A stretch of DNA of 64,000 nucleotides, taken from Bog-473 sp963828505 (lineage in GTDB: Bacteria; Actinomycetota; Acidimicrobiia; Acidimicrobiales; RAAP-2). Positions 26,192 to 35,585 of the stretch are shown here, piece by piece. The stretch's first letter is position 1. Every line of letters starts with the position of its first letter. Below the pieces are notes generated by a model that did not search any database, had not been told where the DNA came from, and was given only the letters and a program-made list of their open reading frames with translations. The stretch lies in the NCBI GenBank assembly GCA_963828505.1, contig CAWHFM010000026.1:5108-69107 (forward strand). The letters are read 5' to 3'. The translations under genes were made by a program, and so were the position numbers.

Positions 26192-27085
26192 TCAGGTCTG
26201 CAGGTCGCCGACGCTCGCCGCCAACCGGCTCAGCTCCTCGTCCCATGACGCGGGCGGCGCCATGGGACGCACGACGAACTTGGAGAACCCCACCTGAAGG
26301 AAACGGCCGATCATGTCGCGCAGACCACCGAGGCCGACAGGTACCAACTGCTCCAGGGGTCTGCCGCGTGCCCGGCGCGCCAGCGGCGAGCTGGCGAGCG
26401 CTGTGAGGTCGGTCCCTTCGGGGGCGTAGCCCAGGCTGACCCCGAAGTGCTCGGGATCGATGGTGCGCCCGTTGGCCTCCGCCACCTCGTCGATCACCCG
26501 CTTGCCCGCCGCCGCGTCCTCGGGCGTGCAGAACGCGGGGATCCAGCCGTCGGCCAGGCGCCCGCAGCGCTCGAGCGCGGCCGGCAGGTTCCCGCCCAGC
26601 CACACGTCGAAGGGTTCTTGGACCGGCCGCGGCGACACGGACACATCGGCGAACGTGCCGGCCGGGCCATCGTGGCTGACCACTTCGCCGGACCACAGCC
26701 GGCGTAGCACGGGCAGGGCGTCCTCCATCAGAGAGGCCCGCTCCGCCGTCGAGATCCCGATGGCGGAGCGTTCCGCGCCGATGGCGAGGCCAGGCACGAA
26801 GGTCAAGAGGAACCGGCCACCCGAGAGCTGGTCGAGCGTCGCCACCGCCTTGGCCAGCCAGACGAGGTTGCGCCCCGGGAGCAGCATGGTCGTCCCTATT
26901 TTCAGCTTGGGGCAGGCGCCTGACGCCCAGGCCAACCCGACCATGGGGTCCGGGCCCGGTCTCGTGAGCACCTCCGACAGCCACAGGGAGTCGAACCCCG
27001 AGTCCCGGATGCCGTGGCCCAGCGCGACGACCTCGTCGGGCCCGAGGTCCGCACCGCCCGCACCGATGCCGATGCGGACCTTCAC
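26192..27085 (-). CDS. LLM-class (F420-dependent type) oxidoreductase
   Basis: 297 residues from GTG 27085, overlapping the previous stop by four bases. It has the luciferase-like TIM-barrel pattern: KVRIGIGAGGADLGPDEVVA, GFDSLWLSEVLTRPGPDPM, LKIGTTMLLPGRNLVWLAKA, LDQLSGGRFLLTFVPGLAIG and DVWLGGNLPAALERCGRLAD. Such enzymes use F420 or FMN; the substrate is unknown. Co-transcribed with the aldolase gene. Confidence 0.82.
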   Translation of the reverse strand: MKVRIGIGAGGADLGPDEVVALGHGIRDSGFDSLWLSEVLTRPGPDPMVGLAWASGACPKLKIGTTMLLPGRNLVWLAKAVATLDQLSGGRFLLTFVPGLAIGAERSAIGISTAERASLMEDALPVLRRLWSGEVVSHDGPAGTFADVSVSPRPVQEPFDVWLGGNLPAALERCGRLADGWIPAFCTPEDAAAGKRVIDEVAEANGRTIDPEHFGVSLGYAPEGTDLTALASSPLARRARGRPLEQLVPVGLGGLRDMIGRFLQVGFSKFVVRPMAPPASWDEELSRLAASVGDLQT

Positions 27086-28101
27086 GGCGCGCCGCCGATG
27101 GCCCGTACGGCCATGGCCACGCCGTCGTCGTCGACATCGTGGTGGGTCACGAAGCGGACCGTCCGCGGCGCGATGGCATGGGCCAGGACCCCGTGCCGGC
27201 CCAGGTGGTCGAGCAGCTTCTCGGGGTCGGCGTGGTCGAAGGTGACGATGTTGGTGCGCACCGACACCGGGTCGAGGCCGCACGAGGGCCAGCGGGCCGC
27301 GACCGCATCGGCCAGTCGGGCCGCCCGCGCGTGGTCCTCGGGCAGTCGGCCGACCATGTCGCGCAGCGCCACCAGACCAGGCGCGGCGAGCACGCCCGCC
27401 TGGCGCATGCCGCCCCCGAGGCGCTTGCGCTCGAGGCGCGCCGCCGCCACGACGTCGGCGTCCCCCGCCAACAGGGACCCGACCGGAGCGCACAGCCCCT
27501 TGGACAGGCAGCACATCACCGTGGTGGCGGGCCGGGCCCAGTCGGCCGCAGCCACGCCGCTGGCGGCCTCGGCGTTGAAGAGCCGGGCCCCGTCGAGGTG
27601 GATGGGCACCGGCCCGGCCGCCTCGGCCAACACCCGCAGGCGAGCCTCGCTCCAGATGGCGCCCGACGCCGCCATGTGCGTGTTCTCGATGCTGACCAGC
27701 GACACCGCCGGCTGGTGGTTCTCGGACGACCGGCGCGCCTCGGTCACGTCGTCGGCGCGCACCATGCCGTCCACGTCGTCGACCGTGTGGAACTGGACGC
27801 CCGCGTTCTTCGACGCCGCGCCGTACTCGTACGCCACCACGTGCTGGCGGCGTCCGGCCACCACTGCCGTGCCCGGCGCGCACAGGACGCGCAGAGCCAC
27901 CTGGTTCGCCATCACACCGGAGGCGACGAAGAGGGCAGCCGCCTTCCCGACCCGGGCCGCGAAGGCCTCCTCGAGCGCCCGCACCGTGGGGTCCTCGCCG
28001 TAGTCGTCGTCGCCAACCTCCGCCTCGGCCATGGCGCGCCGCATGGCGGGGGTCGGCCTGGTGACGGTGTCGCTTCGCAGGTCGACGCGGCCGCCGTTCA
28101 C
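27082..28101 (-). CDS. ltaE: Low-specificity L-threonine aldolase
   Basis: 339 residues, PLP-dependent fold-type I. MNGGRVDLRSDTVTRPTPAM and GDDDYGEDPTVRALEE are the family N-terminus; the PLP lysine lies in CCLSKGLCAPVGSLLAG. It cleaves threonine or allo-threonine to glycine and acetaldehyde. GTG 28101 has TAGTCT exactly six bases upstream and no ribosome binding site, so a leaderless message is likely. It is divergent from the thioesterase gene across 37 bp. Confidence 0.9.
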   Translation of the reverse strand: MNGGRVDLRSDTVTRPTPAMRRAMAEAEVGDDDYGEDPTVRALEEAFAARVGKAAALFVASGVMANQVALRVLCAPGTAVVAGRRQHVVAYEYGAASKNAGVQFHTVDDVDGMVRADDVTEARRSSENHQPAVSLVSIENTHMAASGAIWSEARLRVLAEAAGPVPIHLDGARLFNAEAASGVAAADWARPATTVMCCLSKGLCAPVGSLLAGDADVVAAARLERKRLGGGMRQAGVLAAPGLVALRDMVGRLPEDHARAARLADAVAARWPSCGLDPVSVRTNIVTFDHADPEKLLDHLGRHGVLAHAIAPRTVRFVTHHDVDDDGVAMAVRAIGGAP

Positions 28102-28107
28102 GCGGTC

Positions 28108-28132
28108 AGACTAAACGGAGCGCCGCTAGCAT
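28108..28132. promoter_or_regulatory. Back-to-back leaderless promoters
   Basis: In the 37-bp gap between divergent GTG starts 28101 and 28139, a -10 hexamer TAGTCT (28113-28108, minus) and TAGCAT (28127-28132, plus) each end six bases before their own start codon. Transcripts would begin at the start codons. The -35 regions would fall inside the opposite genes. Confidence 0.6.
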
Positions 28133-28138
28133 CCGCCG

Positions 28139-28670
28139 GTGACAAGTCCTCCGACCCCTCCGACCCCGCCGACCCCGCCGACCCCGCCGACCCCGGACCC
28201 CGCCGACCCCGACCCCGACCCCGCCGGCCCCGTCCGGGCGCGACGCCCTTCCGCCGAGCTTCAGCGACGTCCCCAACGTCCACGATCTGTTGGGGGTCGA
28301 GATCATTGAGGCGAGACCGGAGCAGGTCGTCATGCGCCTCCCGGTGGACTGGAGGGTGCACCAGCCCTACGGCATCCTCCACGGCGGCGTTTCGGCCCTG
28401 TTGGCCGAGTCGGCGGCCAGCTTCGGCGCCGCGCTCAACGCCCCTCCCGGTCGCGGTGTCGTCGGGATAGAGCTCAACGCCAGCCACCTCCGCCCGGTCA
28501 GTGACGGGCACCTGACCGCCCGGGCGACGCCGGTCCGGGTCGGTCGCACGGTGCAGGTCTGGTCCATCAGCCTGACCGGCGACGACGACCGGGCCATCTG
28601 CACTGCCCGTTGCACCCTGGCCGTGATCGACATGCCCGAGCGGGCGTCCGGGCCGGGTCCTACGGAGTAG
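28139..28670 (+). pseudogene. PaaI-type hotdog thioesterase with frameshift in a Pro/Thr repeat
   Basis: The hotdog core VHQPYGILHGGVSALLAESA, ELNASHLRPVSDGHLTARAT, TVQVWSISL is clear and probably hydrolyses acyl-CoA thioesters. It is open only from TTG 28290, but conserved residues (SFSDVPNVHDLLGVEIIEA) lie upstream. GTG 28139 has a leaderless -10 box and opens a repeated CCGACCCCG tract (Pro/Thr repeats); removing one G of the GG at 28195-28196 joins it in frame to the core, giving 176 residues. I favour one inserted base, real or from sequencing. Confidence 0.75.
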
Positions 28671-28702
28671 CCACGTGACAGTCGCGGCGGTACGATGTCG
28701 GT

Positions 28703-29668
28703 GTGACCCCGGTAGGAAGAGTTGCGCAGGGTCCATCGCTGGGATTGGTCCTTCCCCCCACCACGCTGGGAGAACTGCCCGAAAACGGCGGTAGTACCAA
28801 CGGTACTACCGGGAGCGCCGCCGAGCTGGCCGAGCTCTGTCGCCGAGCCGAAGGCGCGGGCGCCGACTCCTTGTGGGCGGTGGACCACCTGTTCTGGCCC
28901 CACCCGATGGCCGAGGCCTTCACGACGCTGGCCGTGGCCGCCGCTTCGACTACCGGGCCTACCTTGGGCACCTGCGTTCTGCAACTTCCATTGCGTCGTC
29001 CGGGCGCCGTGGCCAAGCAGGCGACCGCGCTCCAGATCCTCTCCGGGGGACGCTTCGTCCTCGGGCTCGGCGTCGGCATCCACCCAGGCGAGTACGACCG
29101 TGCCGGCGTCGAATTCGGGTGCCGGGGACGCCTCATGGATGAGGGCATCGGCGAGCTGCACCGCGCCTGGGACCTCGACCCCACTCCTCCCTCGGACTAC
29201 GTCCAGCAGCCGGCCTCGGTGCCGGTGCCCGTCTTCATCGGGGGATCGAGCGTGGCGGCCAGGCGCAGGGCGGCCGCGGTGGGCGACGGCTTCATCCCGC
29301 TCTTCCTGACCCCAGAGGAGTACGCGCCGGCGCTGGCCGAGCTCCGGCGCGAGACGTCTGAGGCCGGTCGGGACCCCGACGCCGTCGAGCCGGCCGTCGT
29401 CGTCTTCGCCTGCGTGGGCGACGACGACGGCGCCCACGAGCGGGGGGCGCGCTGGCTCTCACGGCTGTACCGGCTGCCGGCGAAGGCGTTCCGGCGGCAC
29501 CTGGTGGCCGGTCCCGCCGACGCGTGCGCCGCCGTACTCCATCGTTTCGCCGACGCCGGGGCGCGCCACATCGTCGTCATGGTGGCCGGGTCACCTGCGC
29601 TCGAGCACTTCGTGTCGTTGCGCCGGGCGTTCACCGGATCACACGCCCTGGCCGGAACCCTGTCATGA
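28703..29668 (+). CDS. LLM-class flavin/F420-dependent oxidoreductase
   Basis: 321 residues from GTG 28703, preceded at six bases by TACGAT (leaderless type). TIM-barrel motifs include ADSLWAVDHLFWPHPMAEAF, LGTCVLQLPLRRPGAVAKQA, LQILSGGRFVLGLGVGIHPG, and VPVPVFIGGSSVAARRRAA. It overlaps the following thiolase by four bases, starting a four-gene lipid-related operon (LLM, thiolase, KAS III, nucleotidyltransferase). Confidence 0.83.
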   Translation: MTPVGRVAQGPSLGLVLPPTTLGELPENGGSTNGTTGSAAELAELCRRAEGAGADSLWAVDHLFWPHPMAEAFTTLAVAAASTTGPTLGTCVLQLPLRRPGAVAKQATALQILSGGRFVLGLGVGIHPGEYDRAGVEFGCRGRLMDEGIGELHRAWDLDPTPPSDYVQQPASVPVPVFIGGSSVAARRRAAAVGDGFIPLFLTPEEYAPALAELRRETSEAGRDPDAVEPAVVVFACVGDDDGAHERGARWLSRLYRLPAKAFRRHLVAGPADACAAVLHRFADAGARHIVVMVAGSPALEHFVSLRRAFTGSHALAGTLS

Positions 29669-30867
29669 GCGGAGCGGGCGTGGCCGTCCTCGGCACGGGC
29701 ATGTCCGACATGAGCCGGCGCGACCTGTCCCCCGAGACGATGGCCTACCAGGTCACCCACGAGGCCCTGGGCGACGCCGGTGTGTCCCCCCACGAGCTGG
29801 GTCTCGTCCTGGTGGGCAACGCCCTGGCCGGCCGCCTGTGCGACCAGGGCTGCCTGCGAGGCCAGACCTGGCTGCGCAAGGCGGGCCTCAACGACGTGGC
29901 GATCATCAACGTCGACAATTCGTGCGCCGGCGGCAGCTCCGCGCTCCACCTGGCCACGATGGTCGCCCAGACCCAGGACCGCCCCGTGCTCGCCCTGGGC
30001 GTCGAGAAGATGTGGACGGGCAGCCGGGCCGAGACCATCGCCGGGATCGAGGACGGGCTGCCGGCGGAATATCGCGCCGACCTGCACGAGCGCAAGCACG
30101 CCGACGACAACCCGGCCGGCAGCATCCTGATGGGCCTCAACAACACGTGGGCGGAGCGGCTGATGGCCGACGTCGGCGCCACCCCGCGTCAGATCGCCTC
30201 CGCCGCGGTCAAGGCATTCGACCACGCTGCTCGCAACCCGCTCGCCCAGTGGCAGCGCACGGTGACCGTCGAGGACGTCCTGGGGGCCCCCCAGGTCGCC
30301 GGCGTCCTGACGCGCCTGATGTGCAGCTCGTTCACCGACGGCGCCGCCGCGCTCGTGCTGGGCGGGCCCGACGTCCGGGCCCCGGCGTCCGCCCCCCGTA
30401 TCATCGGGTCCGTGGCGCGTTCCGGCAACGGCTCCATCGACTACCACGACCGGCTGGCCCAGGCCGCCGACGCGCTCTGGGAGACGTGCGGCCTCGGGCC
30501 GGACGAGTTCGACCTCGTCGAGCTGCACGACGCCACGGCCGCCGAGGAGCTCTACGCGCTGGAGTCCCTCGGCTTCTTCGCGGCGGGCCAGGCGGGGCCC
30601 GCCACCGAGTCCGGCGGCACCGGTGTGGACACTCCCGGCCTGGCCGTCAACCCGAGCGGCGGCCTGGTGGGGCGGGGCCACCCCCTGGGCGCGACGGGCC
30701 TGGCCCAGGTAGTCGAGCTCGCCACCCAGTTCAGGGGCCGTGCCGGCGCCCGCCAGGTCGCTGGTGCCCGGTCCGGTGTGGCCGTCAACACGGGCGGCAT
30801 CGTCTATGGCGACGCGGGGTTCGTCGGCATCCATGCCGTGCGCGCCGGCTCGGGCCCAGGGATGTGA
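29665..30867 (+). CDS. Thiolase-like acetyl-CoA acetyltransferase (SCP-x type)
   Basis: 400 residues from ATG 29665 (ATGA overlap). The nucleophilic Cys lies in NVDNSCAGGSSALHLA, the active-site His in LVELHDATAAEELYALES, and the C-terminal motif GGLVGRGHPLGATGLAQ is intact. The lack of the second classical Cys motif and the HDATAAEE segment place it in the SCP-x/lipid-transfer thiolase group, which often acts in sterol or branched-chain degradation. Confidence 0.88.
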   Translation: MSGAGVAVLGTGMSDMSRRDLSPETMAYQVTHEALGDAGVSPHELGLVLVGNALAGRLCDQGCLRGQTWLRKAGLNDVAIINVDNSCAGGSSALHLATMVAQTQDRPVLALGVEKMWTGSRAETIAGIEDGLPAEYRADLHERKHADDNPAGSILMGLNNTWAERLMADVGATPRQIASAAVKAFDHAARNPLAQWQRTVTVEDVLGAPQVAGVLTRLMCSSFTDGAAALVLGGPDVRAPASAPRIIGSVARSGNGSIDYHDRLAQAADALWETCGLGPDEFDLVELHDATAAEELYALESLGFFAAGQAGPATESGGTGVDTPGLAVNPSGGLVGRGHPLGATGLAQVVELATQFRGRAGARQVAGARSGVAVNTGGIVYGDAGFVGIHAVRAGSGPGM

Positions 30868-31790
30868 GGGGCATCCGGATCACCGGCTGCGGCATCGCCC
30901 TGCCGGACAAGGTCGTGACCAACGACGACATGGCCGCCAGCCTCGATACGAGTGACGAGTGGATCGTCGAGCGGACGGGCATCCGGGAGCGCCGCATCGG
31001 CGGCACGACGTCGGGCCTCGCCGTCGAGGCCGGGCTGGCGGCGTTGGCCGATGCCGGGCGCACCCCCGACCAGATCGATCACCTGGTTCTCGCCACCACG
31101 ACGCCCGACGGGATCGTGCCCGGCACCGCCCCGAGCGTGCAGCACGGGATCGGCATCAAAGGTGGCGCCATGGACATCAACGCGGCCTGCTCCGGCTTCG
31201 TCTACGGGTTGATCGTGACGGCGGGGCTCGTCGCGGTGGGCTCGGGTCCGGTGCTGCTCGTCGGATCCGAGACACTGAGCCGGATCACCGACATGGACGA
31301 CCGCAAAATCGCCATCATCGTCGGCGACGGCGCGGGCGCGGTCGTGGTCGAGCCCGTCGACGGTCCCGGCGACCTCCTCAGCTGGAACATGAACTCGGAC
31401 GGGTCGTTGCGGCACCTCCTCAAGTGCGAGCACGGCGGCACGCTCTTCATGGACGGCAAGGAGGTCTTCCGCCGGGCCGTGCGCGTCGTGGTCGAATCGG
31501 CGGAGCGGGCCATGGCCGACGCCGGCATCGGCCCCGACGACGTCTCCCTGATGGTGCCGCACCAGGCCAACCTGCGCATCATTCTGGCCGCCTGCCAGCG
31601 CCTCGGCATCCCCGAGGAGCGCACGGCCGTGGTCATCGACCGCTACGGCAACACCTCGTCGGCCTCCATTCCCCTCGCGCTCCACGACGCCATCGGAGCC
31701 GGGCGGGTCCACGACGGGGACACCCTGCTCCTGACGGGGTTCGGTGGCGGCATGACCTGGGCCAGCGCCGTCTACCGCTGGAACGGGTGA
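30864..31790 (+). CDS. 3-oxoacyl-ACP synthase III family (FabH-like)
   Basis: 308 residues from GTG 30864 (GTGA overlap). The catalytic triad is present: Cys in DINAACSGFVYGL, His in MVPHQANLRIILAAC and Asn in DRYGNTSSASIPLAL. N-terminal ITGCGIALPDKVVTNDDMAA and WIVERTGIRERRI are typical. It condenses an acyl-CoA starter with malonyl-ACP, or makes a specialised 3-oxoacyl product given its operon with a thiolase. Confidence 0.9.
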   Translation: MRGIRITGCGIALPDKVVTNDDMAASLDTSDEWIVERTGIRERRIGGTTSGLAVEAGLAALADAGRTPDQIDHLVLATTTPDGIVPGTAPSVQHGIGIKGGAMDINAACSGFVYGLIVTAGLVAVGSGPVLLVGSETLSRITDMDDRKIAIIVGDGAGAVVVEPVDGPGDLLSWNMNSDGSLRHLLKCEHGGTLFMDGKEVFRRAVRVVVESAERAMADAGIGPDDVSLMVPHQANLRIILAACQRLGIPEERTAVVIDRYGNTSSASIPLALHDAIGAGRVHDGDTLLLTGFGGGMTWASAVYRWNG

Positions 31791-32656
31791 CCGCGGCCGC
31801 GCCCGGGTCGGCCCCGCCACTGGTCCTCCTCGCCGCAGGCCGGGCCCGGCGGTACGGCGGGTGCAAGCCCCTGGCCCCCATCGGCCTCCACGGCGAGGCC
31901 GTGATCGACTTCGTGGCCAGCGACGCCCTGGCCGGAGGGTTCGGCACCGTCGTCCTGGTGCTCGGACCGAGCACGGGGCCCGCCATCCGCTATCACGTCG
32001 AGCACACGTGGCCCAAGGCGGTCGACGTGCGGTTCGCCCTGCAGCCCGCGCCCCTCGGCACCGTCCACGCCGTGCTGTGCGCGTCAGAGTTCGTCGGCGA
32101 TGCGCCCTACGGCGTTTGCAACGCCGACGACGTCTACGGCACGTCCGGATGCACCATGCTGGCCTCGCACCTGATGGCGGGCACCGGAACCAACGCCCTG
32201 GTCGGCTACCGGCTGGCCGACGCCGTCGTCGGCCTCTCGCCGGTCACCCGGGGGATCTGCCGGGTGGGCGAGGACGGGGAGCTGCTCGCCGTCGACGAAC
32301 GCCGCCAGGTGAGGGCGACGGCCGACGGCGAGTTCGTAGCGGGCGACGGTCGTGAGCCGGCGACCCTTTCGCCCGACGCACGGGTGTCCATGAACCTGTG
32401 GGGCTTCACCCCGGCCTTCCACCGGACCTTGCAGGCCGCCATGGATGCCGCCACGGAGGCGTCGGAAGAGGCGGAGGTGCTGCTGCCCGAGGTCGTCGCC
32501 TCGTCGCTCGGTTCCGCCTCGTTCACCGTGCTCCCCGCCAGCGGGCGCTGCGTCGGGGTCACCCATCCCGACGATCTCTCGCTCGTCCAGGCTGAGATCA
32601 ACCGCCAGGTGGGCCGGGGCGAGCGACCGGCGTCGCTCTGGTCGTCGGTGGGCTGA
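31787..32656 (+). CDS. NTP-transferase (nucleotidyltransferase) family protein
   Basis: 289 residues from GTG 31787, overlapping the KAS III stop by four bases. LVLLAAGRARRYGGCKPLAP is the L-A-A-G-x-G/R-x-R-x3-K nucleotide-binding signature, followed by ALQPAPLGTVHAVLCASEFV and the metal-binding ICNADD-like VCNADDVYG. Overall it resembles small-molecule nucleotidyltransferases (UTP-glucose-1-phosphate type). Its presence at the end of a lipid operon is unexplained; it may build a glycolipid precursor. Confidence 0.8.
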   Translation: MTAAAPGSAPPLVLLAAGRARRYGGCKPLAPIGLHGEAVIDFVASDALAGGFGTVVLVLGPSTGPAIRYHVEHTWPKAVDVRFALQPAPLGTVHAVLCASEFVGDAPYGVCNADDVYGTSGCTMLASHLMAGTGTNALVGYRLADAVVGLSPVTRGICRVGEDGELLAVDERRQVRATADGEFVAGDGREPATLSPDARVSMNLWGFTPAFHRTLQAAMDAATEASEEAEVLLPEVVASSLGSASFTVLPASGRCVGVTHPDDLSLVQAEINRQVGRGERPASLWSSVG

Positions 32657-33356
32657 GGCCGTCCTCCCCCGCATCCCGTCGCACCGCTGCCCGAGGCCCG
32701 ACTCACCGGTCCCCGGACGCGACGCAACCCCGAGTAACCGGTCGGCCGAAGCCTCCCGCGCTCCTCGGGGCTACGTCTGCGACTGCCCGCTTAGCCCGAG
32801 CGGAGGCCGTGTCGGACAACCCCCGCCCGAACCGGACTCGCCGGCTCCAGGGAAGCCGTCGTGACCTGCCACGGACATTCGTTTTCAGCGCGAAATCTCC
32901 AGCACACGCCGGCCACGTTCCCCTCGCGGGTCCCGTCACCGGCCCTCGATCCCGCCGTACGACGTTCTCTCGGCCTCCCTCCGTTCGTCCTTGCGGCTTC
33001 CCTTCGGGCTTCCCTCGCTCCCACCTCTCGGTGTTCGCTTGAGGTTCGGTGTGCTGTCGATTCCGAACTGGAAAACAGATTGCGCTTCTGGTCACACAAG
33101 GTCAATGGACATTCGCGAAATCCAGACGTTCTCCCCATCTTTCTCGCCGTCGTCCCCAGTATCGGGCACCACCGTCCCCAACTCATCCCCATGGTGCAAC
33201 TCATCGCGATGGTCCGGCGCGACCCCCCACGGTGCAACTCATCCCCATGTTGCAGGCGTCCCCCATATCGCAGACCGTCCTCACGGTGCGCGCGCCGATT
33301 CTCTCGGCCCGGACGGCTGCAACGGGAGGAGACGGCCCGGCCGATCCCTTCCGCCG
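32657..33356. other. 700-bp gene-free convergent region with three degenerate 14-bp repeats
   Basis: No supported gene. AACTCATCCCCATG occurs at 33180-33193 and 33236-33249, with a variant AACTCATCGCGATG at 33198-33211; the last two are preceded by GGTGC. It lies between the 3' ends of convergent genes, so it is unlikely to be a promoter. It may be the scar of a lost insertion sequence. GC content is lower than in flanking genes around 33050-33140. Confidence 0.45.
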
Positions 33357-34160
33357 TCAGAGCGGGGTCACGTAGGCGCCGGAGATCCCGCCGTCCACGA
33401 GGAAGGTCGCGGCTGTGATGAAAGACGAGTCGTCGCTGGCCAGGAACGCCGCCGCCGCCGCGATCTCGCTGGCCTCGCCGAAACGTCCCATGGGGATGTG
33501 CACCAGGCGGCGGGCGGCGCGCTCGGGATCCTTGGCGAAGAGCTCCTGGAGCAACGGGGTGTTCACGGGCCCCGGGCAGAGCGCGTTGACGCGCACACCC
33601 TGGCGGGCGAACTGCACGCCGAGCTCGCGCGAGAGGGCGAGCACGCCGCCCTTCGACGCGGTGTAGCTGATCTGGCTCGTCGCCGCACCCAACACTGCGA
33701 CGAAGGACGCGGTGTTGACGATGGAGCCGCGGCCACGGGCCAGCAGGTGCGGCAGCGCGTGCTTGCAGCACAGGTAGACCGACGTCAGGTTCACCCGCTG
33801 TACCCGTTCCCACGCCTCGAGACCGGTCTCGAGGATTGAGTCGTCGTCGGGCGGGCTTATCCCCGCGTTGTTGCAACACACATCGATGTGGCCGAATTCG
33901 GCGGCGACCGCCCCGTACAGCTCCTCGACCTCGGTGGCGGAGGTCACGTCGGCCCTGAGGAACTTCCCGCCCACCGACGCCGCCACCTCGCCGCCCGCCA
34001 TCTCGTCCACGTCCACCACGACGACGACCGCGCCCTCGCGGGCGAAGCGCTCGCACATGGCCCGCCCGATGCCGCTGGCCCCTCCCGTGACCACGGCCAC
34101 CCGGCCGGCCAGCCGGTGCGCGTACGGGATGCCGTCGGTACCGCTGCTCACGTCGCTCAC
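33357..34160 (-). CDS. Short-chain dehydrogenase/reductase
   Basis: 267 residues from GTG 34160, behind AAGGAGAG. Classical SDR motifs: TGGASGIGR at residue ~25, NNAG at ~95, catalytic Ser in NTASFVAVLG and YTASK, and VNALCPGPVNTPLL. The C-terminal SSFITAATFLVDGGISGAY is typical. It is NAD(P)-dependent with unknown substrate, and is paired with an aldehyde dehydrogenase 72 bp upstream on the same strand, suggesting an alcohol-aldehyde-acid route. Confidence 0.85.
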   Translation of the reverse strand: MSDVSSGTDGIPYAHRLAGRVAVVTGGASGIGRAMCERFAREGAVVVVVDVDEMAGGEVAASVGGKFLRADVTSATEVEELYGAVAAEFGHIDVCCNNAGISPPDDDSILETGLEAWERVQRVNLTSVYLCCKHALPHLLARGRGSIVNTASFVAVLGAATSQISYTASKGGVLALSRELGVQFARQGVRVNALCPGPVNTPLLQELFAKDPERAARRLVHIPMGRFGEASEIAAAAAFLASDDSSFITAATFLVDGGISGAYVTPL

Positions 34161-34232
34161 GTCGTGTTCTCTCCTTGGGTCGTAGGTCGCCCGCCGCGGG
34201 TCCCGGTGAGGGCCCCCACGTGAGAGGCCAGC

Positions 34233-35585
34233 TCACTCCGAGCTGATGAAGACGTTCTTCACGTCGGTGAACCCGTCGAGCGCATCGGGCCCGAGCTCGC
34301 GGCCGATGCCCGACTGCTTGGCCCCGCCGAAAGGGGTCCAGTAGCGCACGGAGCTGTGCGAGTTCACCGACAGCGTCCCCGTCTCGACGGCCCGAGCCAC
34401 GCGCATGGCCCGACCCACGTCACGCGTCCACAACGAGCCCGACAGACCGTACGGGGTGTCGTTGGCCAGGCGGACCGCGTCCTCCTCGTCCTCGAAGGGT
34501 ATGACCACGACCACCGGTCCGAAGATCTCCTCGGTGGCCGCCCGGTCGACGGGGTCGACCGGGGCCAGGACGGTCGGGGCGAACCAGTTGCCCGGTCCCT
34601 CCGGACAGCTGCCGCGCACGGCCACCGGGGCGCCGTCGGGCACGAACGAGGCCACGGTGGCGAGGTGCGACTCCGAAATGAGCGGGCCCATCTCGGTCGC
34701 CTCCAGTGCGGGGTCGCCCACGACGACGCCGGACACCGCCGGTTCGAGCAGCTCGAGGAAGCGGTCGTACACGGTGCGCTCCACCAGGATGCGCGAGCGC
34801 GCACAGCAGTCCTGCCCGGCGTTGTCGAACACCCCGCGCGGGGCGCGGGCGGCGGCGAGCTCGAGGTCGGCGTCGGAGAAGACGATGTTGGCGCTCTTGC
34901 CGCCCAGCTCGAGCGTCACCCGCTTGATCTGGCGCGCGCAGCCCGCCATGATCTCGCGCCCCACCTCGGTCGAGCCGGTGAAGCACACCTTGCGCACCGC
35001 GGCATGCGAGACGAAGCGCTCGCCGACCACGCTCCCCTTGCCCGGCAGGACCTGGAGCACTCCCTCGGGCAGCCCCGCCTCGAGCGCGAGCTCGCCGATG
35101 CGCAGCGCGCTGAGCGGGGTGAGCTCGGCCGGTTTGAGGACGACCGTGTTGCCTGCGGCCAGCGCCGGAGCGAAGCCCCACCCGGCAATGGCCATGGGGA
35201 AGTTCCACGGCACGATGACGCCGACCACACCGAGGGGCTCGTGGAAGGTGACGTCGATGCCGCCGGGGACGGGGATCTGGCGACCCGTCAGGCGTTCCGG
35301 CGCGGCGGCGTAGTACTCAATCACGTCACGGACGTTCGCGGCCTCCCACCGGGCGTTCCCGATCACGTGCCCGGCGTTGGCCACCTCCAGGGCGGCCAGC
35401 TCCTCCCGGGCTCCGTCGACGGCGTCGGCGAAACGACGGAGCAGCCGCGCCCGGTCGCCCGGCGCAACGACGCGCCACGACTCGAAAGCGCCGGCGGCGC
35501 GCCGGATGGCGGCGTCGGTCTCGTCGGCGCTCAGACCCTCGATGGTCCTGATGGCCTCACCGGTGGCAGGGTTCTTGAGGTCCAC
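34233..35585 (-). CDS. NAD(P)-dependent aldehyde dehydrogenase
   Basis: 450 residues. GVIVPWNFPMAIAGWGFAPA, the catalytic Glu in TLELGGKSANIVF, the catalytic Cys in NAGQDCCARSRILVE, and EEIFGPVVVVIPFEDEEDA are all in place. It oxidises an aldehyde to the carboxylate. The length is slightly short, with an N-terminus starting directly at MDLKNPATGEAIRTIEGLSA. GTG 35585 is used. Confidence 0.9.
   Translation of the reverse strand: MDLKNPATGEAIRTIEGLSADETDAAIRRAAGAFESWRVVAPGDRARLLRRFADAVDGAREELAALEVANAGHVIGNARWEAANVRDVIEYYAAAPERLTGRQIPVPGGIDVTFHEPLGVVGVIVPWNFPMAIAGWGFAPALAAGNTVVLKPAELTPLSALRIGELALEAGLPEGVLQVLPGKGSVVGERFVSHAAVRKVCFTGSTEVGREIMAGCARQIKRVTLELGGKSANIVFSDADLELAAARAPRGVFDNAGQDCCARSRILVERTVYDRFLELLEPAVSGVVVGDPALEATEMGPLISESHLATVASFVPDGAPVAVRGSCPEGPGNWFAPTVLAPVDPVDRAATEEIFGPVVVVIPFEDEEDAVRLANDTPYGLSGSLWTRDVGRAMRVARAVETGTLSVNSHSSVRYWTPFGGAKQSGIGRELGPDALDGFTDVKNVFISSE

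Noticed and set aside
28147..28230. Phase-variable simple repeat switching the thioesterase
   Set aside because: The repeat units are 9 and 6 bp, multiples of three, so unit gain or loss would not change frame; the break is a single extra G.
29838..30863. Long Arg/Pro-rich N-terminal extension of the KAS III frame over the thiolase gene
   Set aside because: It is an out-of-frame shadow of the thiolase; the GTG at 30864 with a 4-base overlap is the obvious start.
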